DNA from: Gammaproteobacteria bacterium 50_400_T64
Lineage (GTDB): Bacteria; Pseudomonadota; Gammaproteobacteria; Pseudomonadales; Porticoccaceae
DNA: 64,000 nt
Assembly: GCA_002162755.1 (NCBI GenBank)
Contig: MAAS01000031.1
Coordinates: forward strand, 56,912-120,911
Reading direction: 5' to 3'
Both the position numbers and the translations under genes were made by a program. Numbering within the stretch: position 1 is the stretch's first letter; every line of letters begins with the position of its first letter. Below are positions 1-9,050 of the stretch, piece by piece. The notes beneath the pieces were generated by a model. That model searched no databases, had not been told where the DNA came from, and saw only the letters and a program-made list of their open reading frames with translations.

Positions 1-102
1 CAGTAGCTGGGTCAAGCTTATTGCTGCCGTTTACTTACGTTAAGCATTGGCTTAAGTCACTTTTCATCACAATTTCTTGTGGCAACTTTTTGTACAAAAT
101 AA

Positions 103-176
103 TGGAGGCTGGAGTCGGAATCGAACCGGCGTACACGGAGTTGCAGTCCGCTGCATGACCACTCTGCCACCCAGCC
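103..176 (-). tRNA. tRNA-Cys (GCA)
   Basis: Read on the minus strand, this folds as a full cloverleaf. The acceptor 5' strand GGCTGGG pairs with TCCAGCC, the discriminator is U, and CCA is encoded. The anticodon loop is CTGCAAC with anticodon GCA, and the T-arm holds GGTTCGATTCC. It lies 57 bp downstream of pgsA on the same strand, where tRNA genes commonly follow pgsA in this group. Confidence 0.96.
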
Positions 177-233
177 TCAAAAGAGGCGGAATTGTACCCG
201 AGCATTCCGCCAATGAACAGGGTTGATGCTGTG

Positions 234-815
234 TTAATCCTGTTTTTCAGACCCGGGCGCAGCACCCTTGAGCAGTTGTGGCGCGGCAATTTTGAGATAG
301 ACCACCATTGACCACAGTGTTAACAGTGCGGCGGCATAGAGCAGTACGAAACCTAGCCCGCCCAGCCAGACATATTGGTCGGGATTGAAGGCCAGTAAAA
401 CGATGATGGCGATCATTTGCAGGGTGGTTTTGATTTTGCCTATATTCGATACGGCAACGCTGGTGCGGTCGCCGATTTCGGCCATCCATTCGCGCAGGGC
501 GGAGATGACGATTTCGCGGCTAATAATGACGATAACGGGAATGGCGAAGGCCAACGAGGGGTTGCGCTCGAGAAGAATAATCAGCGCGACGGCGACAATG
601 AGCTTGTCGGCAACCGGGTCGAGAAAGGCACCGAAGGGTGTCTCCTGATTCAGCTTTCGGGCCAGGTAACCATCGAGCAGGTCGGTGAGAGCAGCGATGC
701 CAAAAAGTGCGCCACTGGCGATATAGCTCCATTGCCAGGGCAGGTAAAAAATCACTACCAGCAGAGGGATCAGTGCAACCCGTAACAGGGTGAGCATGTT
801 GGGTAAATTGAGCAT
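234..815 (-). CDS. pgsA: CDP-diacylglycerol--glycerol-3-phosphate 3-phosphatidyltransferase
   Basis: This inner-membrane enzyme makes phosphatidylglycerol phosphate, the committed step to phosphatidylglycerol and cardiolipin. The 193-residue protein carries the CDP-alcohol phosphotransferase motif DGx2ARx8Gx3Dx3D, seen as D48, G49, A52, R53, G62, D66 and D70. Several hydrophobic segments follow, and the length is normal for PgsA. It is the last protein gene of the uvrY-uvrC-pgsA run, starting about 30 bp after uvrC, with tRNA-Cys downstream. The ATG start gives the standard N-terminus (MLNLPNMLTLLR). Nothing looks damaged. Confidence 0.96.
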   Translation of the reverse strand: MLNLPNMLTLLRVALIPLLVVIFYLPWQWSYIASGALFGIAALTDLLDGYLARKLNQETPFGAFLDPVADKLIVAVALIILLERNPSLAFAIPVIVIISREIVISALREWMAEIGDRTSVAVSNIGKIKTTLQMIAIIVLLAFNPDQYVWLGGLGFVLLYAAALLTLWSMVVYLKIAAPQLLKGAAPGSEKQD

Positions 816-846
816 GAAAATCCGTGTTTATAAAGTCGCTAGCAAG

Positions 847-2670
847 TTACCCGTTGTGAAGGGTGCTGTAAATAGTTTCAGCCACTTTTCGGTTAATTGA
901 AGGCACGCGCATCAGATCGGCAACACTGGCTTTTTCTACCGCCGCGACGCCGCCGAAGAAACGCAGTAGTTCGCGCCGCCGTTTGGGGCCGACACCGGCA
1001 ATGCCTTCAAGGCGCGAGGTATGGCGTTTTTTATCGCGCCGCTGACGATGACCAGTGATGGCAAAACGGTGAGCTTCATCGCGTATTTGTTGAATCAGTA
1101 GCAGGCCGCTGGGTTCGGGCAGTATTTCGCGCTCGCCCTTGTCGGTGGTCAGCAGCAGGGTTTCAAGGCCGGGTTTGCGGCTTGAACCCTTGGCGATGCC
1201 GACCAGCGTCACGCCCACCACACCGAGATCGTTGAGCACATCCTCGGCAATACGCAGCTGGCCTTTACCGCCGTCAATAAAGAGAATATCGGGCAGGCTG
1301 CCTTCGCCGTTCTGCAGGCGTTTATAGCGCCGCCGCAGGGCTTGCTCCATTGCGGCATAGTCATCGCCGGGGGTAATGTTTTCGATATTGAAGCGGCGGT
1401 AGTCAGACTTCAGCGGCCCTTCCTGATTGAACACCACGCAGGAGGCAACGGTGGCTTCACCACTGCTGTGGCTAATATCAAAGCATTCCAGCCGCTCGGG
1501 CAAGGCTTCCAGCCCCAGCGTGCTTTGCAGTTTTACATAGCGTTGGTAGATGTTGGATGCCGCCGCGAGCTTACTGGTGAGGTTTTGTTCGGCGGTGCGT
1601 GTCGCCAGTTCTATCCACTTGCGCCGCTTGCCTCGGCTGACATCGTTAATCACCACTTTGCGCCCGGCGGCCGTTTGCAGGGCTTGCTCAAGGACCGCTT
1701 TCTCATCCAGGCTCGCGCCAATGGCAATTTCTTTGGGAATTTCCGAGGCCAGATTCGTCTTTAAATAGTGTTGCGGAATAAACTCACTGAGCAACTCACT
1801 GCCCGTTAAGGCCAGCGGGCTGCGCGGGTAAAAACTACGACTACCCAATATACGACCATGACGAATATAGAGCACATGCATGCAGGCATCGCTGCCCTCC
1901 ATGGCAAAGCCGAGTACGTCGATATTGCCATTGCCCGATTCAATCACTTGCTGAGCCTGCACCTGACGCATGGCGGTAATTTGGTCGCGATAGGTGGCGG
2001 CATCTTCAAAGGCGAGCTCGGCACTGGCGTTGTCCATGGCCTGTTCCAGCTCCTTCATCAACGAGGGGTTCTCGCCGGAGAGAAACATTTGCGTATGGCG
2101 CACATCGCGCTGGTATTCATCTTTTTCAATTAAGCCGACACAGGGCGCATTGCAGCGTTTAATTTGATATTGCAGACAGGGCCGTGATCGATTTTTAAAG
2201 AAGCTGTCCTGACATTGGCGTACGCGAAAGGTCTTCTGTAAAAAGCTCATGCTATCGCGCACCGCCTGCACACCCGGAAAGGGGCCGAAATACGTGCCCT
2301 TGCGCCGCTTGGCTCCGCGATGGAAAGACAGCCGGGGGAATTCGTCATTACTCGACAGGAAAATATAGGGGTAGGACTTATCGTCGCGCAGTAAAATATT
2401 GTAGGGCGGTTTGTATTCTTTAATCAGGTTTTGTTCGAGTAATAAAGCCTCAAGCTCGGTCTCGGTAACCGTGACCTCGACATTGACGATACGCTTAACC
2501 AGTGCGTGGGTTTTGGGTGCGAGACCGCTTTTGCGAAAATAACTGCCGACGCGTTTGCGCAAGTTCTTGGCTTTGCCGACGTAGAGGACAACGCCCTCCT
2601 CCCCCAGCATTTGATAAACACCGGGACGGGAAGTCAGGCTTTTAAGAAAGACGGCAGCATCAAAAGACAT
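847..2670 (-). CDS. uvrC: Excinuclease ABC subunit C
   Basis: UvrC makes the dual incisions in nucleotide excision repair with UvrA and UvrB. The 607-residue protein has the expected layout. An N-terminal GIY-YIG nuclease domain (PGVYQM, then VLYVGKAKNLRKRV, residues about 16-42) is followed by a Cys cluster near residues 150-180, a UvrB-binding segment near 200-235, the RNase H-like second nuclease domain (ECFDISHSSGE), and helix-hairpin-helix motifs at the C-terminus (GIAGVGPKRRRELL). The start ATG lies only 10 bp from the end of an inserted miniature element and shows no clear Shine-Dalgarno sequence. The insertion may therefore have changed uvrC expression (inference). Confidence 0.97.
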   Translation of the reverse strand: MSFDAAVFLKSLTSRPGVYQMLGEEGVVLYVGKAKNLRKRVGSYFRKSGLAPKTHALVKRIVNVEVTVTETELEALLLEQNLIKEYKPPYNILLRDDKSYPYIFLSSNDEFPRLSFHRGAKRRKGTYFGPFPGVQAVRDSMSFLQKTFRVRQCQDSFFKNRSRPCLQYQIKRCNAPCVGLIEKDEYQRDVRHTQMFLSGENPSLMKELEQAMDNASAELAFEDAATYRDQITAMRQVQAQQVIESGNGNIDVLGFAMEGSDACMHVLYIRHGRILGSRSFYPRSPLALTGSELLSEFIPQHYLKTNLASEIPKEIAIGASLDEKAVLEQALQTAAGRKVVINDVSRGKRRKWIELATRTAEQNLTSKLAAASNIYQRYVKLQSTLGLEALPERLECFDISHSSGEATVASCVVFNQEGPLKSDYRRFNIENITPGDDYAAMEQALRRRYKRLQNGEGSLPDILFIDGGKGQLRIAEDVLNDLGVVGVTLVGIAKGSSRKPGLETLLLTTDKGEREILPEPSGLLLIQQIRDEAHRFAITGHRQRRDKKRHTSRLEGIAGVGPKRRRELLRFFGGVAAVEKASVADLMRVPSINRKVAETIYSTLHNG

Positions 2671-2680
2671 AAAATAAAAT

Positions 2681-2924
2681 GAGACCTTTGCACAAGAGCT
2701 ATTTCGCTCCCATGCTGCGTTAAAAATGTACCCAAAGCACTCGCTCCGCTCACGGGGCAGACTCTGCTCGATCGGTCATTTACAACTGTAAACTCCCTCG
2801 GCAATTGCTCCTGCATTACCCTACCTCCTACGTCCATGCAGTCGTCACTGTGCGCCTTTTTGCCTTACCTCAAGCGCCTACTTTTGGTACCTGGAAACGA
2901 AATCATCTCTCGTGCAAAGGCCTC
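2681..2924. mobile_element. Miniature inverted-repeat element (MITE-like), 244 bp
   Basis: Terminal inverted repeats of 18 bp bound the element. The left end 2681-2698 reads GAGACCTTTGCACAAGAG, and the reverse complement of 2907-2924 reads GAGGCCTTTGCACGAGAG, matching at 16 of 18 positions. The interior has no credible gene. A reading frame crossing it (about 2634-2837) overlaps uvrC antisense-in-frame and is not family-like. No target duplication is obvious. It separates uvrY from uvrC, which are normally adjacent. The tips look like those of some IS5-type transposons, but that is an impression from memory. Confidence 0.7.
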
Positions 2925-2941
2925 AACATAAGCAGGCGCGT

Positions 2942-3604
2942 TTAAATAATTTCATCCGGATCAACCAGTCCGTGCTTTACGGCAGCCAGCGTCAGCTCAA
3001 CATCGTTATGTACATTGAGCTTTTCAAACACCCGGTACTTATGGGTATTAATGGTCTTCGGACTGACGTTAAGCACCGCAGCAATTTTATTGGGTCGGTG
3101 GCCACTGCAAATCATTTGCGCAATTTGCAGCTCGCGCTTCGACAGGCGGGCGAAGGGTGATGCCTCCTGCCCCGAGGCCAGACCATTAATCACCAATTGC
3201 TGGGCGATGGCTGAACTTACATAAACCTCACCGGCAAGCACTTTATGCACCGCCTGGCGTATTTCATCGTGCTCGGCATTTTTGGTGATATAGCCCACGG
3301 CACCGGCTTTTAATAGCTTAATAGGGTAAATCTCGTCATTAAACGCACTAATCACTATCACTTTAAGGTCAGGCTGGGCCGCCAATAAACGGTCAGTCGC
3401 CTCAAGCCCACCCATGCCGGGCATGCGAATATCCATAAAGACGATATCGGGCCTCAGCTCGCGCACCATGCCTAAAGCCTCTTCACCACTGGCACATTCA
3501 CCAACTACGACCACGCAGTCAATATCATCAATTAAGCCGCAAATACCCATGCGTACGAGATCGTGGTCATCAACCACTATCACTTTATGTAATGTTTCGC
3601 TCAC
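2942..3604 (-). CDS. uvrY: Two-component response regulator UvrY/GacA
   Basis: This is a NarL/LuxR-type response regulator of the BarA/UvrY (GacS/GacA) system, which in relatives activates the small RNAs that antagonise CsrA/RsmA. The 220-residue protein has a receiver domain with the acidic pair D12/D13, phosphoacceptor D58 (FMDIRMPGM) and K108. A C-terminal LuxR-type helix-turn-helix follows (LSKRELQIAQMI, then VSPKTINTHKYRVFEKL). Synteny with uvrC and pgsA supports the assignment. Translation starts at GTG, preceded by a purine-rich AGAGGTTGAGG tract. The cognate sensor kinase is not in this window. Confidence 0.94.
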   Translation of the reverse strand: MSETLHKVIVVDDHDLVRMGICGLIDDIDCVVVVGECASGEEALGMVRELRPDIVFMDIRMPGMGGLEATDRLLAAQPDLKVIVISAFNDEIYPIKLLKAGAVGYITKNAEHDEIRQAVHKVLAGEVYVSSAIAQQLVINGLASGQEASPFARLSKRELQIAQMICSGHRPNKIAAVLNVSPKTINTHKYRVFEKLNVHNDVELTLAAVKHGLVDPDEII

Positions 3605-3693
3605 TTACCTCAACCTCTTCTTTTAGTGCTCACGCATGGAATAGCGACACTGCACAGCCCTGACGAACCCCACGATGACTCGACGAACAAACG

Positions 3694-4749
3694 CTATACC
3701 GGCGAGCCAAAAACCTGCGGCTCAATAACCAGAAGAATACCAAAGCGTTGCTCAATATCCACAACAATATCCCCTGCCAGCTGTAGCAACTGCTGTCCGC
3801 TGCAAGCACCTGAATTAATCAGCACCAGGGCATGCTCACGGTGCACACCACAACCCTGCCCTTCGGCCCCCTTCCAACCGGCCTGGTCAATAAGCCAGGC
3901 AGCCGGTAGTTTTATGGTGCCATCGGGCTGAGGATAACCGGGCAGTTGCGGATACTCCGCCTGCAATTGCTGCCATTGCTCGTTACTCAACACCGGGTTT
4001 TTAAAGAAGCTACCCGCGTTGGGCTGCACGGCGGGGTCGGGCAGCTTTTGCTGACGAATACGACACACCGCTGCACTAACCTGTTGGGGATTAAGTGCTT
4101 CGGGCGACTCACCGGCTAATGCCGCTGCCAGCGCTGGATAACGAATATCAACATTAGCTCGCTCGCTTAAAGCCACTGTCACTGACGTGACGACAAACTG
4201 CCCCGCCGCACCTTGTTTAAAAACACTGTCGCGATAGCCGAACTTGCAGTCACTTTTACTAAAGTTCACGGCATTGCCCGTCGCTATTTCCAGGGCAACA
4301 AGGCTGACAAAACGATCACTAAGCTCAAGCCCATAAGCACCAATATTTTGTATCGGCGCAGCGCCGACCAAACCCGGAATTAATGACAGGTTTTCAAGGC
4401 CGTAACTTTTTTCCGCCAAAGTATGCTGCACAAACTGATGCCAGTTTTCACCAGCTGCCGCCGTCCAGTGAATGCGCTGGCTATCATCATTTTGCTGGCG
4501 ACGCTCAATACCGCAGGTCGCGATTTGCACCACCAGCCCGGCAATATCACCGGCCAGCACTACATTGCTACCGCCGCCCAATATTGTCACGGGCAGCTGT
4601 TCAGCCCGCGCATAGGACAGCCCTTCGGCTAATTCGTCATTTGTACTGACTCGACAGAAAAACTCCGCCCGGCCCGGCAATGCCAGAGTATTGAGTGCAA
4701 GCAGGCTAACATTGGCTTTTATATTCAAAGCATTAACTCGATGAGGCAT
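3694..4749 (-). CDS. murB: UDP-N-acetylenolpyruvoylglucosamine reductase
   Basis: MurB reduces UDP-GlcNAc-enolpyruvate to UDP-MurNAc with NADPH in cytoplasmic peptidoglycan precursor synthesis. The 351-residue protein is the long type I (E. coli-like) form. It has the FAD-binding segment VTILGGGSNVVLAGD near residues 54-68, the GLVGAAPIQNIGAYG core, and the NAGSFFKNP motif carrying the catalytic serine. Its start overlaps the upstream phosphatase gene by 17 bp, so the two are translationally coupled. In Pseudomonas the order kdsB-phosphatase-murB is contiguous; here a CRISPR-Cas locus separates kdsB from the other two. Confidence 0.96.
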   Translation of the reverse strand: MPHRVNALNIKANVSLLALNTLALPGRAEFFCRVSTNDELAEGLSYARAEQLPVTILGGGSNVVLAGDIAGLVVQIATCGIERRQQNDDSQRIHWTAAAGENWHQFVQHTLAEKSYGLENLSLIPGLVGAAPIQNIGAYGLELSDRFVSLVALEIATGNAVNFSKSDCKFGYRDSVFKQGAAGQFVVTSVTVALSERANVDIRYPALAAALAGESPEALNPQQVSAAVCRIRQQKLPDPAVQPNAGSFFKNPVLSNEQWQQLQAEYPQLPGYPQPDGTIKLPAAWLIDQAGWKGAEGQGCGVHREHALVLINSGACSGQQLLQLAGDIVVDIEQRFGILLVIEPQVFGSPV

Positions 4750-5236
4750 CGTTTAATACGTCTTCACGCAAATGCTGTAACAGACCTTGCGCCGCCTGTT
4801 CGACCATATCCAGTACTTGCTCAAAACCTTCTGCACCACCCGAGTAGGGGTCGGGCACTTCATCGAATGCGCCCTGCCCATAGGGTAAAAACAGGCTTAA
4901 AGTGCCAGTAAAGTGACCGGGCTGCAGCAACTGTAAATTCGAAAGGTTCTGGCCATCCATCGCTAAAATATAATCAAACCGATCAAAATCAACTGCAGTC
5001 ACCTGCCGTGCTCGCAGGTGGCGCAAGTCATAACCGCGCTGCTGCCCGGCTTTGATAGTCCGCGAATCAGGCTGTTTACCCAGATGCCAGTCGCCGGTGC
5101 CGGCGGAGTCAATACGAATGTGCTGGTTCAGCCCTTGCTCAATCACCATCTGTTCAAACACCCCATGGGCAGTCGGCGAGCGACAAATATTGCCCAGACA
5201 CACAAAGAGAACACTTGTTTTTTTATCTTGTAACAT
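4733..5236 (-). CDS. Low-molecular-weight protein-tyrosine phosphatase
   Basis: This 167-residue protein belongs to the arsenate-reductase-like low-molecular-weight phosphatases. The CX5R loop is CLGNICRS, with nucleophile C13 and R19. The general-acid motif DPYSGG (D129) differs by one residue from the usual DPYYGG/DPFGG forms. Homologues dephosphorylate tyrosine kinases or act in polysaccharide regulation; the substrate here is unknown. The ATG is preceded by roughly 180 bp of noncoding DNA and then the distal end of the CRISPR array, so it must now have its own promoter. It overlaps murB by 17 bp. Confidence 0.9.
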   Translation of the reverse strand: MLQDKKTSVLFVCLGNICRSPTAHGVFEQMVIEQGLNQHIRIDSAGTGDWHLGKQPDSRTIKAGQQRGYDLRHLRARQVTAVDFDRFDYILAMDGQNLSNLQLLQPGHFTGTLSLFLPYGQGAFDEVPDPYSGGAEGFEQVLDMVEQAAQGLLQHLREDVLNDASSS

Positions 5237-5420
5237 TTAAACCTATTTCCAAACCCGGCAAAAAAAGCAGACCATTCACATTGATGCTAATAAATAGCAC
5301 AACTCATGATAACTGATCCAAGGTCGGGTGCTGCGAATAAGGCCATCAAACTACGGAGTGTCTTGAAATTTAAGCCAAGAGATACCGCGTAAACTGACGC
5401 GTCGCCAAGCATCCCACAGG

Positions 5421-6893
5421 GCTTCAATCCGCTCCCGGCGGTTAGGCCGGGAGATGCCTTTATACGGGATCAGCATGTAAAAACCGTAGTAATTGTTTCA
5501 ATCCGCTCCCGGCGATTAGGCCGGGAGATGCCAGCGATGCACGGGCCACGTCGCTGACTTTCTCTGTTTCAATCCGCTCCCGGCGGTTAGGCCGGGAGAT
5601 GCAAAAACAGGAGGTGGATGATATGAGTGCTGTTTTGTTTCAATCCGCTCCCGGCGGTTAGGCCGGGAGATGCCCAATCGGGTTGCGGCACAGCCCTGGG
5701 TGACAGGTTTCAATCCGCTCCCGGCGGTTAGGCCGGGAGATGCGCAAAATGGCCTTTGACGTGGGGCAGCCGCTGGATGTTTCAATCCGCTCCCGGCGGT
5801 TAGGCCGGGAGATGCCTAGTATTACGGGCTTTGTTCGGGCCTACTTGTGGGTTTCAATCCGCTCCCGGCGGTTAGGCCGGGAGATGCGAAGAAAAACCCC
5901 AAGGCGCAACAGCTTTTTCAGGTTTCAATCCGCTCCCGGCGGTTAGGCCGGGAGATGCACAGCGCACCATAGACGCCACACCCCTGCCTGTGTTGTTTCA
6001 ATCCGCTCCCGGCGGTTAGGCCGGGAGATGCTCCGCGTCTACAAAGGCTACCGCAAAGCGATGTTTGTTTCAATCCGCTCCCGGCGGTTAGGCCGGGAGA
6101 TGCGGCAATAGGAACTGGGGTTCCGGGGGTGGCAACCGGTTTCAATCCGCTCCCGGCGGTTAGGCCGGGAGATGCGAGATCGAAGAGATAGCGGTAAAGG
6201 CTGAGTGCATGTTTCAATCCGCTCCCGGCGGTTAGGCCGGGAGATGCTGCCAGCGCCAGAGGGTACAAGAGCGCCAAAGGACGTTTCAATCCGCTCCCGG
6301 CGGTTAGGCCGGGAGATGCTAATCAGTCAAAATTGATCCGCCATTTATGGCTGGTTTCAATCCGCTCCCGGCGGTTAGGCCGGGAGATGCACTCGATATG
6401 CACGGCCTGCTCCTGAGCACTGTCTCGTTTCAATCCGCTCCCGGCGGTTAGGCCGGGAGATGCAAAGAAAGCGACGTGCGTTGCCCCGACCCTCTACGTT
6501 TCAATCCGCTCCCGGCGGTTAGGCCGGGAGATGCTCGCGTGCTATTTTATTCATGTGCGTATTATCCTGTTTCAATCCGCTCCCGGCGGTTAGGCCGGGA
6601 GATGCGAATTAAAAGATCGGTGTGATGCTTTGGTTATCTCGGTTTCAATCCGCTCCCGGCGGTTAGGCCGGGAGATGCACTCCGCCACTGCAGTGGTTAC
6701 GATCACACACCAGTTTCAATCCGCTCCCGGCGGTTAGGCCGGGAGATGCCCAGTAAAGCTATCAGATGCAAACTGGGTCATTACTGTTTCAATCCGCTCC
6801 CGGCGGTTAGGCCGGGAGATGCTACATAAATATGCCCACCCCTATCCCTCCTACTCGTTTCAATCCGCTCCCGGCGGTTAGGCCGGGAGATGC
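5421..6893 (-). CRISPR. Type I-C CRISPR array, 21 repeats / 20 spacers
   Basis: The repeat is 37 nt. On the minus strand it begins GCATCTCCCGGCC, ends GGAGCGGATTGAAAC, and contains the 8-bp inverted repeat CTCCCGGC/GCCGGGAG. Repeats start at 5421, 5495, 5566, 5637, 5707, 5779, 5851, 5922, 5995, 6067, 6139, 6211, 6283, 6354, 6427, 6498, 6569, 6642, 6713, 6786 and 6857. Spacers are 33-37 nt. The two leftmost repeats each carry one substitution (GCTTCAATCC at 5421; GGCGATTAGG in the repeat at 5495), marking the old, leader-distal end. The ATTGAAAC 3' handle and the position of cas2 both indicate transcription leftward from a leader at 6894-7070. Confidence 0.98.
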
Positions 6894-7070
6894 AGCATGG
6901 CTGCAAGCACATCATATCGTTGACAATTTCTATTGAACAGCGCGAAAGGGCTTATATGTTCATACCGATATATAAATTTCATCATTTTTATTTTTAAAAT
7001 ACTTTAGTTTCAAACACTTACATTAATCGCGATCCTGTACTGTTTTCACCACCATTTGTGGTTCGCGCCA
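6894..7070 (-). promoter_or_regulatory. CRISPR leader
   Basis: This 177-bp A/T-rich stretch without a gene lies between the cas2 stop and the first (newest) repeat. It holds runs such as TATTTTAAAAATAAAAATGA on the minus strand. Its position, composition and the decay of repeats at the opposite end identify it as the leader, expected to hold the crRNA promoter and the Cas1-Cas2 integration signals. I cannot place an exact promoter. Confidence 0.75.
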
Positions 7071-7361
7071 TTAAATTATTAAGGTATCTTCAAAATCTGT
7101 AGCGGTGAATTTACCAAATTCCAGCACATTTTTCTCTAATGGTTCCAAAATTCGATAGATACGTAAACTATCTTCCTCTGCATCAATTTCATCCAGTAAC
7201 TGTTGTTGTAATTGTTCATATTTTGCCGCATCAACCTTGCATTCAAAGACGGACATTTGCACTCGCTGGCCGTAGTTAAGGCAGGTTTTGGCAACGCGTC
7301 GCAAGCGCCGTCGGCCTGCACGGGTCAGCGTGGATACGTCGTAGGTGACTAATACCATCAT
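7071..7361 (-). CDS. cas2: CRISPR-associated endoribonuclease Cas2
   Basis: Cas2 forms the spacer-acquisition complex with Cas1. The 96-residue protein begins [11 protein letters not shown], the ferredoxin-like first strand with the conserved Asp, followed by the [18 protein letters not shown] segment and the QMSVFEC motif typical of Cas2. It is the gene next to the leader, as in other type I-C loci (cas4-cas1-cas2-array). It starts 16 bp after the cas1 stop. Length and motifs look intact. Confidence 0.96.
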   Translation of the reverse strand: MMVLVTYDVSTLTRAGRRRLRRVAKTCLNYGQRVQMSVFECKVDAAKYEQLQQQLLDEIDAEEDSLRIYRILEPLEKNVLEFGKFTATDFEDTLII

Positions 7362-7377
7362 GGTTTTTTCTCAGCTT

Positions 7378-8412
7378 TTATTTTTGTAAAAATGGCACGT
7401 AGGCGTCAATATCTTCGCGCAGGTAGCGGGCCAGTAGTCTCGCTTGTAGCTGGGGCAGCAAACCAATAGCGACGGATTGCTCCAATACGGGGTGATTGAG
7501 GGTTTCCTGTTTGCGCTCCTGATAGGCGGTAATCACTGTTTTACGGCCTTTGTCATTGAGCAGCACCGACCCGCCCTCGCGGCAATCGAAGTCTTTGGTT
7601 TTAAGTTGGCCGCGATTAATCAGGGTTAGGGCCAGGCGGTCGGCCATGACAGGGCGGAATTCTTCCATGAGATCAAGTGCCAGCGAGTCTCGACCTGGGC
7701 GTGGTACGTGCAGAAAACCCATTTGAGGGTCGAGCCCAACGGTTTCAAGTGCGGAGCGACAATCGGATAACACCAGCGCATAAAGAAAGGAGATCAAGGC
7801 ATTGAAACGGTCTTTAGGTGGCCTGCGGTTGCGGCTATTGAAAGCAAAGGTTTCGCGGTGTGCTTCACCCATTACGGTGTTGAGTTGTGAAAAATAGAGC
7901 CTGGCACCGTCACCTTCAAGGCCGCGCACACTGTCGAGGTTTTCTGCAAATTCAAGTTTGCGAATATTGCCTTCGAGTAGCTTTGTCACTTTGCTAAGTT
8001 CAGCCTGCTCATCGTCACTTTTTGATTCACGGGCAGCACGCATAAGGAGTTGTCGGCTGTTGCGCAATTTCCCCGCAATAAAAGCTTTGGACAGTGCCAG
8101 TGTTTGCGACAAATCCGCCGCTTTTTGAAATTGCACCTGCCGCAGCAATATATTGCCATTCACGGGGCCTTGTAGACGAAAACGGAAATCACCGTTGCGA
8201 CCCAGCCAAACCACTGAACGGCCATCATCGGCACAGCGCCCCATGAGGCCGGGGCTCATCATGGTGTGGCCAAACAAGACGAAACCACCGAGGTGATGAA
8301 GGGGTACTTGCAGGCGTTTTTCTTTTTCAATCATCACGCAAACGGTTTCGCCTTCAAGGCGTAAATAGGCATCGGGGGTGGTGATGTAGAGGGTGTTGAG
8401 GAAAACGCTCAT
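7378..8412 (-). CDS. cas1: CRISPR-associated endonuclease Cas1 (type I-C)
   Basis: Cas1 is the metal-dependent integrase that inserts new spacers. The 344-residue protein has the N-terminal beta domain (LNTLYITTPDAYLRLEGETV) and the helical catalytic domain with GDGARLYFSQLN, the NALISFLYALVLSDC helix, and the FLHVPRPGRDSLALD segment bearing the catalytic His, followed by DLMEEFRP. The start ATG overlaps the cas4 stop by 4 bp (ATGA), a sign of translational coupling. The length is typical of I-C Cas1. Confidence 0.97.
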   Translation of the reverse strand: MSVFLNTLYITTPDAYLRLEGETVCVMIEKEKRLQVPLHHLGGFVLFGHTMMSPGLMGRCADDGRSVVWLGRNGDFRFRLQGPVNGNILLRQVQFQKAADLSQTLALSKAFIAGKLRNSRQLLMRAARESKSDDEQAELSKVTKLLEGNIRKLEFAENLDSVRGLEGDGARLYFSQLNTVMGEAHRETFAFNSRNRRPPKDRFNALISFLYALVLSDCRSALETVGLDPQMGFLHVPRPGRDSLALDLMEEFRPVMADRLALTLINRGQLKTKDFDCREGGSVLLNDKGRKTVITAYQERKQETLNHPVLEQSVAIGLLPQLQARLLARYLREDIDAYVPFLQK

Positions 8413-9050
8413 GCATCAGCTTCCGGGTGAAAGAGGTTTTTTGATAGACGCGCTAAGCGTCCCTGGGATGCCAATAGTTCGGGTTGGCACACATCATGGA
8501 GCGAGCAGGCTTTGCAGAGTTTTGAGTCTTCAACAGGTGGGGGTAATTTGTCTGATAACAGCAATTTACGTACGGCAATGACCGTTTCTTCAACACGCTT
8601 GCGCAGCGTTTCATCAATTGCTACTTCGCGCCGGCGGCGGGAGCTGTGATGGTAGATAACCCCAACAGGAATCGCCTTGCCGGTCATCTCTTCCAGGCAA
8701 ATAGCCTGGGCAGCAACCTGTATATCATCATGCTGTTTTTTACGTTTTGGCCCATGTTTGTATTCCACTGGGCAGAGGCTACCATCGGGCAAAATTTCCA
8801 CCACATCGGCTTTTCCAATCAGCCCCAGGGCTTTGTGTTGCAGGGGTAAAGCACGTTCAACCTGAATACCATCTTCGATGCGGGTGCCGGGCTCATCAAC
8901 CCGTTTGTGAACCCGCTGACCGCGCAGGGTGTACACATTTTCGCTAAAGGTTTGCTCCTGATGAATCAGGGCACACTGTCGCGGGCAATAGCTGTAATGC
9001 TGTAGCGCCGAGATCATGACCGGGTACAGTTCTTCATTCAAAACGTTCAA
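8409..9050 (-). CDS. cas4: CRISPR-associated exonuclease Cas4 (type I-C)
   Basis: Cas4 is a RecB-like Fe-S nuclease that trims prespacers and helps set the PAM. The first Fe-S cysteines lie in YCPRQCALIH (C22 and C26). A RecB-type GKADVVEILPDGSLCPVEYKHG core carries the metal-binding Asp, Glu and Lys, and a C-terminal CKACSLHDVC supplies the remaining cysteines. The N-terminal residues LNEELYPV before the first ATG (9017) look like genuine Cas4 sequence, so a TTG start is likely, at 9050 or 9041. Both TTGs are inside or next to the 3' end of the toxin gene, so cas4 translation appears coupled to toxin translation. Confidence 0.93.
   Translation of the reverse strand: MNVLNEELYPVMISALQHYSYCPRQCALIHQEQTFSENVYTLRGQRVHKRVDEPGTRIEDGIQVERALPLQHKALGLIGKADVVEILPDGSLCPVEYKHGPKRKKQHDDIQVAAQAICLEEMTGKAIPVGVIYHHSSRRRREVAIDETLRKRVEETVIAVRKLLLSDKLPPPVEDSKLCKACSLHDVCQPELLASQGRLARLSKNLFHPEADA

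Noticed and set aside
2634-2837. 67-residue frame crossing the miniature element
   Set aside because: Overlaps the uvrC start and the noncoding element; no ribosome site or family match.
5516-6289. Long minus-strand frames with repeated SPGLTAGSGLK peptides
   Set aside because: They are translations of the CRISPR repeats (period about 72 nt), not proteins.
5458-6856. Self-targeting spacers
   Set aside because: By eye I saw no spacer matching other parts of this window; a full search was not possible.
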